DNA of 64,000 nucleotides, from assembly GCF_015223065.1 (NCBI RefSeq), contig NZ_JADFBY010000001.1, positions 372,001-436,000 on the forward strand, given 5' to 3'. Positions 53,330 to 63,200 of the stretch are shown one piece after another. The number at the start of each line of letters is the position of its first letter. Within the stretch, counting starts at the first letter, position 1. The stretch comes from Mucilaginibacter sp. JRF. GTDB taxonomy: Bacteria > Bacteroidota > Bacteroidia > Sphingobacteriales > Sphingobacteriaceae. The notes beneath the pieces were generated by a model. That model did no database searches, had not been told where the DNA came from, and saw only the letters and a program-made list of their open reading frames with translations. The position numbers and the translations under genes are program-made.

Positions 53330-54814
53330 ATGAAAACAATTTCAAAAATATTATCAATTGCTGCTATCGCGGCTGTGGCTTTCACCGCATGTAAAAAGGA
53401 TAGCAGTTTAGTACGCGATGTAGTACCGGGCACAAACCCTAATATCGATACGCTTAAAAACAATGTTACCGGTACAGTAAACCTGGTGGCTACTAAAACT
53501 TACATTATAAAAGGTATAGTAACCATAAAAAGCGGTGCTGTATTGAACATACCTGCCGGTACAACACTTAAAGGTTTTGGCGCAGCTGGTCAAAAAGGTG
53601 TATTGCTTGTTGCCAGAGGCGGCCGATTAAACTCAAATGGTACAGTTAACAACCCGGTTATATTTACATCAAACCAGGCTACTCCGGCAAATGGCGATTG
53701 GGGTGGTATTATTGTATTAGGCAGTGCTCCAACCAATAAACCAACCACTACAACTATTGAAGGTATACCTGCAAGCAGCGATACCCAATATGGTGGCGCA
53801 AACGCTAACGATAACAGCGGTAACATTACTTATACCCGTGTTGAGTATGCCGGTGGCGTTTATCAAGGTGCTATAGGTAACAATAACGAGGTTAATGGTT
53901 TAACTTTTGGCGGTGTTGGTGCCGGTACATTGGTTGATCACGTACAGGTTAGCTACAGTGGCGACGACTCGTTTGAGTTTTTTGGCGGTACTGTTAACCC
54001 TAAATACCTGATCTCATACCGTGCTATTGATGATGACTTTGATTTTGACTTTGGTTACCAGGGTTCATTACAGTTTTTACTTGCTTTAAGAGATCCGGAG
54101 ATCAATGATCAATCAAAATCAAACGGTATTGAGTGTGATAACGATAATACCGGTATCGCTACCAATACACCACGTACCCGTCCGGTTATATCAAACTTAA
54201 CCATACTGGGTAATAACGGTGTTGCCGACTCAAATCCTGATTTCCCGGTAACTTCTGCTACAGGTGTTGATGGCTCGTTCCAGGCTGGCGCACACTTCCG
54301 CAGAAACACTGGTTTAAAAGTTCGTAACTCAATATTCCTGGGCTTCCCGGCTGCTGGTTTATTAATTGATGGTAATGTAACTGCTGATAGCTTAACCGCC
54401 GGTACTTCAGAGTTTAGAAAGAACTTTGTACACAGCAACGCGGCTAATAAAGCATTCGCGGTAGCAACAGGTACTACATCATACACTGATGCTACACTTA
54501 AAACCTTCCTTACCAATGCAACCAACACTAACGTTGAATTGGCTACTGCAAGCGCTGCTAACCTTGTTAATCCGTTTAACTTAACAAGCGTTAACTCAAC
54601 TCAGTTCTTTATCAATTCATCAACAGCTGCTGCTGCAAGTGGTGCCGACTTTACCAGCTCATCATTTGCATCATCAACAAGCCCTGTTGCCCGTTCAAAA
54701 ACATTCCTGACCGTGGCATTCCGTGGCGCGTTCGCTCATACCGGTGCAACCGGTACCGGCACAGGTAACTGGGCTACTGTACGTTCAGGCTCAACCGGCT
54801 GGACTAAATTCTAA
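53330..54814 (+). CDS. Beta-helix-like surface lipoprotein A
   Basis: The 494-aa lipoprotein has a lipobox FTAC (Cys21). Repeats of short beta-strands are typical of a right-handed beta-helix, with IKSGAVLNIPAGTTLKG, VARGGRLNSNGTVNNPVIFTS and GDWGGIIVLG at 65-130. Conserved FFGGTVN lies at 217-223 and an acidic DDDFDFDF stretch at 234-241, which could bind cations. It is paralogous to the next protein. Proteins of this type are often mislabelled as multidrug transporters, but there is no membrane region beyond the signal. It follows the receptor by 175 bases and is likely its surface partner, by analogy with SusD-like lipoproteins. Confidence 0.75.
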   Translation: MKTISKILSIAAIAAVAFTACKKDSSLVRDVVPGTNPNIDTLKNNVTGTVNLVATKTYIIKGIVTIKSGAVLNIPAGTTLKGFGAAGQKGVLLVARGGRLNSNGTVNNPVIFTSNQATPANGDWGGIIVLGSAPTNKPTTTTIEGIPASSDTQYGGANANDNSGNITYTRVEYAGGVYQGAIGNNNEVNGLTFGGVGAGTLVDHVQVSYSGDDSFEFFGGTVNPKYLISYRAIDDDFDFDFGYQGSLQFLLALRDPEINDQSKSNGIECDNDNTGIATNTPRTRPVISNLTILGNNGVADSNPDFPVTSATGVDGSFQAGAHFRRNTGLKVRNSIFLGFPAAGLLIDGNVTADSLTAGTSEFRKNFVHSNAANKAFAVATGTTSYTDATLKTFLTNATNTNVELATASAANLVNPFNLTSVNSTQFFINSSTAAAASGADFTSSSFASSTSPVARSKTFLTVAFRGAFAHTGATGTGTGNWATVRSGSTGWTKF

Positions 54815-54853
54815 GCATACTATCATCTACCTGTGTAAAAACTAATTATGTTG

Positions 54854-54885
54854 ACCTTTTTGGCGGAAACGCCAAAAAGGTTTTT
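54854..54885 (+). terminator. Intra-operon terminator between the two lipoprotein genes
   Basis: A perfect 12-bp stem ACCTTTTTGGCG (54854-54865) / CGCCAAAAAGGT (54870-54881) has a GAAA tetraloop and a T-tract. It lies inside a same-strand gene set, so it probably lowers expression of the downstream genes relative to lipoprotein A. Confidence 0.9.
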
Positions 54886-54908
54886 AAGTAAATCTTACAG
54901 TTCAATAA

Positions 54909-56309
54909 ATGAAAAATATATACATCACATTTTTCTCTCTGTGTTTGTGTTTAAGCTTGTTCTCCTGCAAAAAAAATGACGGCGAATTAAGCGGTAATAA
55001 ACCTATAGCCAAGTTACCCGGTGAAATACGTGCCGATCGCGCGTTAAGTAGTGATTCGGTTTATACCTTTGAAACATCGGTATTGGTTACCAATAATGCC
55101 GTGCTTACCATTGCGCCCGGTACGGTAATAAAAAGCCGTAACACAGCAGGTGGCGAAGGCCGTTCAGACTTTTTTATTATTGACAGGGGCGCAAAAATAA
55201 TTGCCGAGGGTACAAAGGAACAACCTATTGTTTTTACGTCAGGCTCTCCGGCATCGCAGCGCCAGCATGGCGATTGGGGCGGTCTGTACATAGCAGGTAA
55301 TGCACCGGTAAGCGCTTATGATGAAAACACGGGCATGCCATCCCTTACTATTGCCCCCCGTGGAGCTAATGTGCCTCCGGGCGGAGGAGAAGACCCCGCC
55401 GATAATTCAGGCGTTTTAAAGTATGTGCGGATCGAATTCGCGGGGATATCATCTGTTGATTCATATGGTTTAACATGTGTGGGAGTAGGCAGCGGCACCG
55501 TAATTGAAAATGTACAGGTAAGCTATACGCAAACATCGGGGTTCGGTTTTTTTGGTGGCACCGTAAACGCGCGTAACCTGATAGCATTTAACACACGTGG
55601 AGCCGGTTTTTTATATACCAATGGTTACAATGGTAACCAACAGTTTTTGCTTAGCTACAAGCATCCTTACTTTGCAGCGCCGGGTAGCTTTATTTATACC
55701 TGCGATGGCATTTTAGTTTTAAATGATATAGTTAACAACCCGATAGAGAGAAATACACGACCGGTAATTTCAAACTTAACGGTTATTGGGCCATATAACA
55801 ATCCGGGTTATAATGATATGCAACCGTGGAATGCTGCCATTAATATGAACTACAACAGCAACATCGCTTTGCGAAATTCCATATTGATGGGCATGCCTAA
55901 AGGCGGTCTTAAATTTAGTGATGATATGGCAGCCATGCATTTGCTTGATGGCTCGACCGAATTTAGTTATAACATGGCACACAGTAATAATTTTACCGAT
56001 GCTTACACTGTTGATATGAGCTATGTTTATTCGGTTGATACTACGGCGGTTATTGAGTATGCTGAAAGCCATAACAATACGCGCCATCAATCTCCCGATG
56101 ATATTGCGTTAGCAGATCCATTCAATTTTCAATTACCGAACACTTTACCACGCGCAGGTTCAGCCGCATTAACAGGAGCAAATTTTAGCGGAAGTGATTT
56201 TGATAAAGTGTTTTTTAATAAGGTAAACTACCGAGGTGCATTCGGTACAATCAACTGGATGGATGGCTGGACGAATTTTTATCCGGTAACAACCAATTAC
56301 GGGTTTTAG
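54909..56309 (+). CDS. Beta-helix-like surface lipoprotein B
   Basis: The 466-aa lipoprotein has a lipobox LFSC (Cys20). It is paralogous to the preceding protein: VLTIAPGTVIKSRN, GDWGGLYIAGNAP, FFGGTVN (214-220), NTRPVISNLTVIG and a C-terminal RGAFG...GWTNF pattern recur in the same order. The acidic stretch of lipoprotein A is replaced by the neutral RGAGFLYTNG, so the two may bind different ligands or different parts of one ligand. Its last base is also the first base of the next start codon (TAGTG), implying translational coupling to the barrel protein. Confidence 0.75.
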   Translation: MKNIYITFFSLCLCLSLFSCKKNDGELSGNKPIAKLPGEIRADRALSSDSVYTFETSVLVTNNAVLTIAPGTVIKSRNTAGGEGRSDFFIIDRGAKIIAEGTKEQPIVFTSGSPASQRQHGDWGGLYIAGNAPVSAYDENTGMPSLTIAPRGANVPPGGGEDPADNSGVLKYVRIEFAGISSVDSYGLTCVGVGSGTVIENVQVSYTQTSGFGFFGGTVNARNLIAFNTRGAGFLYTNGYNGNQQFLLSYKHPYFAAPGSFIYTCDGILVLNDIVNNPIERNTRPVISNLTVIGPYNNPGYNDMQPWNAAINMNYNSNIALRNSILMGMPKGGLKFSDDMAAMHLLDGSTEFSYNMAHSNNFTDAYTVDMSYVYSVDTTAVIEYAESHNNTRHQSPDDIALADPFNFQLPNTLPRAGSAALTGANFSGSDFDKVFFNKVNYRGAFGTINWMDGWTNFYPVTTNYGF

Positions 56310-57106
56310 TGCGGCTAAGTCTGCAAATATCGGTTTGGCAATGTATGTTATTAGCATGCGTGTGTTGGCTATGCCCGTTTACTGCTTTTGCACAGTCGGG
56401 CAATAGCCGTGATTTTTATTTTGAAGCAAAGCTTGTTGATACAAAAATAAGGGATAATGATATGTCGGCCTTAGTATATCAGGGATCTTTACCGGGTTTT
56501 ACTTTTGGTGCCGATTTTCATAATAAATTTATATCTCAGCAGGTTTCAATCAGCTATCAGCAAGGTAATCTCAGCAATGATATTAACACATCAATATTAG
56601 CTTCAAAAACTGTAGGTGCAAATTACACCGTGATGCTACCGATTGCCAGTCTGGCAGGCGTAAAAATTAATGGCGGACTTGAAATGCAAACTTTTTTGGC
56701 TACCCGTAAGCATAATCAATTTATTAATAACCGGGATTTTTTTGAATTCGCCGGAAGTATGGCCCTGTCAATTGATGCTTCTTACAGTATATCAAGGCAA
56801 CATCCACTAATTGTTAAAACAAGGCTGACCAGCCCTTTTATTTCGAATATTACACGCTCAGGCTATGTAAATAACGATGAGAATACTGTTCAGCAACCTC
56901 AGTTCAGTACTTATGTAAACAATATTTATGTAACAAGCTTTGGTGGCTATACAGCCGTTAACTGGCAAACGGTTATAGAAAAACATATAAACCCTAAACA
57001 CACCATTGGCATTGGTTATACCCGGAGTAATTATCAAATGAAACATGAACAAGAAGTTACCGTGGCATCTAATACCTTGTTTATAAGCTACAGTGTAGGG
57101 TTATGA
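56309..57106 (+). CDS. Outer-membrane beta-barrel protein
   Basis: The 265-aa protein begins with GTG 56309, which overlaps the TAG of lipoprotein B by one base. A signal peptide ends near FTAFAQ (about residue 28). The rest alternates hydrophobic beta-strands with a C-terminal strand TLFISYSVGL, fitting a 10-12 stranded barrel or an outer-membrane-associated beta-protein. No known family is recognised. Its stop overlaps the S41 peptidase start by four bases (ATGA), so all three genes are translated as a unit, hinting at a complex in the outer membrane. Confidence 0.7.
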   Translation: MRLSLQISVWQCMLLACVCWLCPFTAFAQSGNSRDFYFEAKLVDTKIRDNDMSALVYQGSLPGFTFGADFHNKFISQQVSISYQQGNLSNDINTSILASKTVGANYTVMLPIASLAGVKINGGLEMQTFLATRKHNQFINNRDFFEFAGSMALSIDASYSISRQHPLIVKTRLTSPFISNITRSGYVNNDENTVQQPQFSTYVNNIYVTSFGGYTAVNWQTVIEKHINPKHTIGIGYTRSNYQMKHEQEVTVASNTLFISYSVGL

Positions 57107-58116
57107 AATCAAGAATTGTATTTCTGTTGATAGCTTTATTAATTGCTGCTTGCCAAAAGCAGGAGTTAAAGGATTCGTCATATCATCCCGTTAAGGTATT
57201 TAATGAACTTTGGAATGTAATTAACGAGCGGTATGCTATGCTCAGTTATAAAAAAGTGAACTGGAAAAACATTCGGGATGAGTATAGTGCTAAAGTTACA
57301 GTGAACACTACCGATCAGGAACTTTTTGAAATATGCTCGGCCATGCTTGATAGTTTGCGCGATGGGCATATGGCGCTTTCAGCAACAGGCCAAACGTATA
57401 CATACACCGGATATTTTTTGCCATACGACCATAATTTTAATTTTGAACTTCTCGAAAGCAAATATTTCGTCAACACTGAAAAAATTGGCTTAGCGACATT
57501 GAATGTGTTTAATGGTGTTCTGTATATCCATATACCGACGTTTAAGAGTGAACTTTCCGTAGCTGATATTGACAGGATATTGGCAAGGCTGCGTCAGTTC
57601 AATAAAGTAATTATTGATGTGCGTGATAACAGCGGCGGCGAATCGATATTGGTTGATAAATTGGTACGGGCTTTTTTAACGCAGCGGCAGTTGTTAAAAT
57701 ACGATATCTATCGCAAAGCATCTGACAATGAAGCTTATTTTCCACCCGTTGCCAAGTATCTTGATCCGGATGATAACCCAATATCGTATTCAGTAGTTTG
57801 TGTACTAACCAATCGCCGATGTTTTAGTTCGTGTAATGATTTTGTGCTGTATATGTCGCTACTACCCAATGTTCATATAATTGGCGATCAAACAGGCGGA
57901 GGCGGGGGCACACCGTTTAATTATGAACTGTCAAACGGGTGGCGACTAACTTATTCGGCATCAATAGCGTTAACCTCATCCGGCGAAAATATAGAAGGTG
58001 GCTTAAAGCCTGATACTGTTGTAGTAAACACCCTGGCTGATGATGTTGCGGGCAGAGATGCTATTTTGGATTACGCTATTCAAGAATGTAAAAAATATGG
58101 CTTATCATCTCATTAA
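57103..58116 (+). CDS. S41 family peptidase lipoprotein
   Basis: The 337-aa lipoprotein (lipobox LIAAC, Cys17) has an N-terminal helical domain (about 25-90, VFNELWNVINERYAML) and a tricorn-core/S41B-type catalytic domain (about 125-320). IIDVRDNSGGES lies near 170, the nucleophile Ser242 (or 243) is in CFSSCNDF, and GDQTGGGGG near 262 replaces the Lys-containing TFGKG loop of CtpA. No PDZ domain is seen between them. S41B enzymes cut peptides at their C-terminal ends. In this operon it may trim a peptide ligand for the receptor, or mature a partner lipoprotein. Confidence 0.85.
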   Translation: MKSRIVFLLIALLIAACQKQELKDSSYHPVKVFNELWNVINERYAMLSYKKVNWKNIRDEYSAKVTVNTTDQELFEICSAMLDSLRDGHMALSATGQTYTYTGYFLPYDHNFNFELLESKYFVNTEKIGLATLNVFNGVLYIHIPTFKSELSVADIDRILARLRQFNKVIIDVRDNSGGESILVDKLVRAFLTQRQLLKYDIYRKASDNEAYFPPVAKYLDPDDNPISYSVVCVLTNRRCFSSCNDFVLYMSLLPNVHIIGDQTGGGGGTPFNYELSNGWRLTYSASIALTSSGENIEGGLKPDTVVVNTLADDVAGRDAILDYAIQECKKYGLSSH

Positions 58117-58190
58117 TGGGTATTGATACTCTGTTATTAATTATGTTCACATTGTACATAGTGCTTAAATATTATTTAACAAAAGCATAA
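58116..58190 (+). CDS. Possible 24-aa single-helix membrane peptide
   Basis: The ATG at 58116 overlaps the TAA of the S41 peptidase by one base (TAATG), which favours coupled translation. The 24-residue product is MGIDTLLLIMFTLYIVLKYY plus a short LTKA end: one hydrophobic helix with a basic C-terminus. It is too short for most gene callers. It could be a small regulator of the peptidase or a chance ORF, since AT-rich DNA readily encodes hydrophobic runs. Confidence 0.3.
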   Translation: MGIDTLLLIMFTLYIVLKYYLTKA

Positions 58191-58257
58191 TCGGGTGCTC
58201 TCGGTAGGCGAGCGATATAACCAGTAATATTGCGCCTGTAATTTCAGCACCCTTAAG

Positions 58258-58836
58258 ATGCCGCACTACGGTGAGATAACAGATTCAGAACTGGTTTCCT
58301 TATTGAATAAAAAGGATCATGCGGCATTTACCGAAATTTACGATAGGTATTGGCGGGCTCAGTTTATTCATGCCTATAAAATTCTTAACGATGAGGCCGA
58401 CGCGGCCGACGTGCTTCAGGATGTTTTTACAGCTCTGTGGTGCCGTACGGATGAATGGCAGTTGGAGAGTTCGCTTGCTGCATACCTATACACTGCCGTT
58501 AGAAACAGGTGTTTAAAACTGATAGCTAAAGGCGGCAGGAGAGAAGCTTTTGCCAACGAACTTGCCCTGGCCTTTAATGAAGGCATTAACGCGATAGATG
58601 AAAGCGTTGATCTTAAAGAGTTATTACGATGCCTGGAAGTTGAGGTGATGGCGCTCCCGCCAAAAATGCAACAGGTATATATTAAAAGTCGCGAAGAAGG
58701 GCTTACCCATAAGCAAATTGCAGAAGAAATGGGTATTGCCGAAAATAGTGTAAAAACCACCATGCACCGTACATTAAATTCCTTACGTGCAAAGCTGTCG
58801 CCATTGCTTTCATTACTTATCTTCCTGATAAAATAA
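58258..58836 (+). CDS. ECF RNA polymerase sigma factor (FecI-like), second switch
   Basis: The 192-aa sigma-70 protein has region 2 (about 20-95) with FTEIYDRYWRAQFIHAYKIL and DAADVLQDVFTALW. Region 4 (about 125-175) has LPPKMQQVYIKSREEGLT and QIAEEMGIAENSVKTTMHR. A hydrophobic C-terminal end (SLLIFLIK) is common in SusC-linked Bacteroidota sigma factors. It is followed after 77 bases by FecR and then SusC/SusD, so it controls that glycan-uptake pair. It differs clearly in sequence from the sigma factor at 48.1 kb. Confidence 0.94.
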   Translation: MPHYGEITDSELVSLLNKKDHAAFTEIYDRYWRAQFIHAYKILNDEADAADVLQDVFTALWCRTDEWQLESSLAAYLYTAVRNRCLKLIAKGGRREAFANELALAFNEGINAIDESVDLKELLRCLEVEVMALPPKMQQVYIKSREEGLTHKQIAEEMGIAENSVKTTMHRTLNSLRAKLSPLLSLLIFLIK

Positions 58837-58913
58837 AAAAATTTTAATCCGGATGTATACCAACGCCGGGGTTAGGGGTCATTAATATAAACGGACTTTA
58901 AACTGTTTATATA

Positions 58914-60041
58914 ATGACCCCAAAACAAGTAGAGGAACTGCTGGCCAAATATGCCGAAGGTACCTGTACAGAAGAAGAAAAGCTATTGCTGGAAAGCCTG
59001 TATGACAAGGTTCTCAGTAAAAAAACTGCTGACCCTGAGTATATAGATCAGGAGGCATTGAAAGCTTCTATATATCAAAAGCTGCCTAAACACCGTGTTA
59101 AACGAATTAAGCCTTACTGGCAATATGCCGCAGCCGCTATTGTGCTGCTATGCATTTCGGTAACGGTTGCATTGTATATGCAGCGTAAGGATGAGCAACC
59201 TGTTCAAATAGCTCAAAAACTACACGATATAGCCCCGGGTGGCAATGTTGCCACGCTAACATTATCTAACGGTAAAAAAATAGCATTAACTGATAGTACC
59301 CGCGAAGAATTGGCCAAGCAGGCCGGTGTAAGCATTGTAAAATCGGATGACGGGCAACTGATCTATTCAGTTTATGGAAATGAGCAGAGCGATGGGCCGG
59401 TTGGTTATAACATTGCCGAAACCCCTAAAGGCGGCCAGTACCAGGTGCATCTGGCTGATGGTACCACGGTATGGCTAAATGCATCGTCATCCCTGAAATT
59501 CCCGGTTAGGTTTGCCGGGAAAGATCGTGTTGTTGAACTAACCGGAGAAGCCTATTTTGAAGTTGCCCATAATGCCTCAAAACCATTTATTGTTAAAACC
59601 CTGAACCAGCAGGTGCAGGTGCTGGGTACGCAATTCAACGTAAACTCGTACGATGATGAGCCTGCCGTTGTTACCACCCTGGTGCAGGGCAGTGTAAAGG
59701 TAAGCTCAAACCACTCGGGGCAAACCTCAATACTTAAGCCGGGTGAGCAATCGCTGCTATCGGCCAGCCAGTTCACAGTACGCATGGCCAACCTTGACGA
59801 AGCTATTGCCTGGAAGAACGGCTATTTCAGGTTTAAGGATGAAAAGATAGGCAGCATAATGCGCAAGCTGTCGCGCTGGTATGATGTGGATGAGGTAGAA
59901 TATATCGGCAAACCATCTGATGAACTATTTACTGGCAAAATATCCCGTTTCAGGAATATTAGCCAGGTACTTAATATGCTTGAAAAAACCGATGGTGCAC
60001 ACTTTAAAATTGAAGGAAGGAGAATAAAAGTTATGCCATAG
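58914..60041 (+). CDS. FecR family anti-sigma/sensor protein, second switch
   Basis: The 375-aa protein has an N-terminal cytoplasmic part (about 1-62, with LLAKYAEGTCTEEEKLLLES), one membrane helix (about 68-85, YAAAAIVLLCISVTVALY) and a FecR domain (about 105-265) including LADGTTVWLNASSSLKFP and GEAYFEVAHN. A DUF4974 domain (about 300-375) ends the protein. It restrains the preceding sigma factor until the SusC STN domain signals ligand. It is 50 residues longer than the FecR at 48.7 kb, mostly in an insert between helix and FecR core. Confidence 0.94.
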   Translation: MTPKQVEELLAKYAEGTCTEEEKLLLESLYDKVLSKKTADPEYIDQEALKASIYQKLPKHRVKRIKPYWQYAAAAIVLLCISVTVALYMQRKDEQPVQIAQKLHDIAPGGNVATLTLSNGKKIALTDSTREELAKQAGVSIVKSDDGQLIYSVYGNEQSDGPVGYNIAETPKGGQYQVHLADGTTVWLNASSSLKFPVRFAGKDRVVELTGEAYFEVAHNASKPFIVKTLNQQVQVLGTQFNVNSYDDEPAVVTTLVQGSVKVSSNHSGQTSILKPGEQSLLSASQFTVRMANLDEAIAWKNGYFRFKDEKIGSIMRKLSRWYDVDEVEYIGKPSDELFTGKISRFRNISQVLNMLEKTDGAHFKIEGRRIKVMP

Positions 60042-60044
60042 CGA

Positions 60045-60112
60045 GGAATACCTAACAATACCCTTGTATTCCAAATAAAAAAGGCCATCACCGGGTGCCA
60101 CCGGGGATGACC
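60045..60112 (+). other. Two tandem hairpins between FecR and SusC
   Basis: Hairpin one pairs GGAATAC (60045-60051) with GTATTCC (60066-60072). Hairpin two pairs GGCCATCACCGG (60083-60094) with CCGGGGATGACC (60101-60112), 10 of 12 bases. No T-tract follows hairpin two. The pair occupies the same place as the terminator at 49749 in the first switch. Confidence 0.5.
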
Positions 60113-60205
60113 ATGAAAATCTGGAATTGAATAACAATTTAACATTATTAACGTGAAAGGCCTCCTCTTTAACGCAGATCGGCCTGCCACAAACCCAGAC
60201 CACGA

Positions 60206-63200
60206 ATGTACGCAATTTACTTTAAAAAATCAGTACAGCTACGACGCTGTATAAGCCAAAGTCTGTTGATTATGAAGCTTACAACCTTGCTAATTGTTTT
60301 AACAATGCTACAGGTAAGTGCAACATCTCTTGCTCAAAAAGTAACTTTATCAGAAACGAATACCTCGTTAGAGAAGATCTTTGATAAGATCAGCAGCCAA
60401 ACCGGCTATGATTTCCTGTTCATCAGGAAAACCATGCAAAAAACCACCCCGGTAAGCATCGATGTAAAAAATGTTGAACTTAAGGATGTTCTTCAGCAAA
60501 TTTTTAAAGATCAACCCTTAAAATACAGTGTTGATGACCGGTCGATCATCGTAACCAGAAACGAGCTTCCGGTAATATTGATCGAGAACAATGCCTTGCG
60601 CCTTATCAATATTTCGGGTAAGGTAACTGATGAGAACGGCGCTATACTGCCCGGAGCAACCATCAGGGTAAAGGACAAAACCATTGCCGTTGCTGCTGAT
60701 AATAAAGGCGAGTTTACCCTCCGCAATATTGACGAGGGCGATGTGCTGATCATATCGTTTGCCGGTTTCATTACACAAGAAATTAAGGTAAATGATGCCA
60801 CTCCGTTAACAGTTGTACTTAAAACCGACGAAAAGGCCTTAACTGAAGTTGTAGTAGTGGGTTATGGTACCCAAAAAAGGGCTACCCTAACCGGCGCTGT
60901 AGCCACCATTCAGGATAAAGACATTGTACGTACCAAGAACGAGAACGTAATGAATGCCCTTACCGGCCAGGTACCGGGCTTGCGTGTAAGGCAGCAAAAT
61001 AGTGAGCCGGGTGTGTTCGGTAGCTCAATGGATATTCGCGGACTTGGTAACCCGCTGGTAATTATTGATGGGGTACCGCGTGATAACATTGCCAAGCTTG
61101 ACCCGAATGATATTGAAAGTATATCGGTACTAAAAGATGCTTCGGCAGCAGTATATGGTGTACAGGCGGCAAACGGTGTTGTATTGGTAACCACTAAAAG
61201 CGGTGCCGAAAACTCAACCTTTAATGTTGATTATAATGGCAGTATGCTTTGGCAGCGCCCTTCAGGCTTGCCACGCACTGTAGGCGCGGTTGACTATATG
61301 CGCCTGGCCAATGAGCTTGATATGAACCGTGTTGACGGTGCCGGAACCTGGCGCTACTCGCAGGAGATGATCGAAGCCTTTGCTTCAGGGCAACGACAGT
61401 CAACCGATTGGAACAGCGCAGTAATGCGCGATCAGGCACCGCAAAGCCAGCATAACCTGAGTATTTCAAACGGAAATAATAAAACACGTTTCTTTACCAG
61501 TTTAGGCTACCAAAAGCAGGAAAGCTTTTTTAACAGCGATAAAGGTTTTGATTACGATAAATTCAACCTGCGCGCTAACCTAAACTCAAAGCTGAACGAA
61601 AACCTGACATTTGATTTGAAAACGAGCGCTATAACAGATGAGCGTAACCGCACGCAGTTTTCAAGCAATGATATTATCCGCGCGTCATGGCGCCAGATAG
61701 CTATCGACCCTATTTATGCCAACAATACCTCGCCATATTATTATCACACCACCATATCCGAATCAAACAACCCGGTGGCGTGGATAAACAGGGATTATGT
61801 AGGATATATTCGTTACCATACAAAAACGCTTCAGTCATCAGCATCACTAAACTATAAGCTGCCATACATTAAGGGCCTGAGCGCCGAGGCATTTTACAGC
61901 TATGACTATAATATTGATGAGGTAAAAAACTATTCGCGTGCTTACGAGCAGTTCCGTTATGACGAGGCAGCGGGTATTTACAGCACCTTTGCCATGAGAA
62001 CGCCAAGCACTATCAGGAGAGATTTTGCCGAGCGTAGTTCAAGCATCTACCGTTTCTCGCTAAAGTATGCCAATGTGTTTAACAACGTGCACAATGTTAG
62101 CGCTTTGGTATTGCACGAGGGTCGTAAACAGCAAGGCGACGGATTTTATGCATCAAGGCAGCTAAGCCTTGATATTGATGAACTTTTTGCTGGTGATGCC
62201 GATAAACAGGTGGGTAGCATGGATGTAGCCCAGCGATTTGAGTACGCCAACCAATCGTACGTTGGTCGTGTTAACTACAGCTACAAAGGCAAGTACCTGT
62301 TTGAGGGCGCCTTCAGGATGGATGGTTCATCACGTTTCCCTAAAAACGGGCGCTGGGGCTTTTTTCCTTCAACATCAGTAGGTTATCGCGTGTCTGAAGA
62401 AGGTTTCTGGAAAGAGTCGCTAAAAGGTGTTATCAGTGATTTGAAGATCAGGGCATCATACGGTGTAATGGGTGATGACTCGGGTATAGCATACCAGTTT
62501 GTTAGCGGTTTCAACTACCCATCGGGCGCGGCCATTTTTGATGGTAAGTATGTTAACGGCGCGGCAAGCACCGGTATACCTAACTACAACATTACCTGGT
62601 ACGAATCAAAAATGCTGGATGCCGGTTTTGATATGGAACTGTGGAACGGCAAAATGGGCGTAACTTTTGATGTTTTCAGAAGAAACCGTACCGGTTTGTT
62701 AGCCAGTCGTGCACAATCTATCCCGGGTACTATTGGTGCGGCATTCCCGCTGGAGAATTTGAACTCTGACCGTAATGAGGGTTTTGAGTTGGCCATTAAC
62801 CATAAAGCGTCATTCCGTAATATAACTTATACTGTTGGCGGTAACGTATCGTTAACCCGTATCATGAATATGGATGTGCAGCGTGCAGGCGACCGCAGTG
62901 CATACCATAACTGGAGAAACAATACACAAAACCGCTATAGTAATATATGGTGGGGACTTGAAGCAGGCGGCCAATACCAAAGCTTTCAGGAAATTGCCGA
63001 GTTTCCGGTATATACCAGCCGTGGCGAATTGCCGGGTAACTACTACCATAAGGATTGGAATGGCGACGGTGTGATTGATGATATGGACATGCACCCAATG
63101 GGTTTTGGCGCTGCGCCGTTGTTAAACTTTGGTATAAATGCCAGCGTAATGTATAAAGGCTGGGATTTCTTTATGCTATGGCAAGGCGCTTCAATGTCGA

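Noticed and set aside
54109..54528. 139-codon minus-strand ORF inside lipoprotein A
   Set aside because: Shadow of the beta-helix coding sequence, with no signal sequence or domain.
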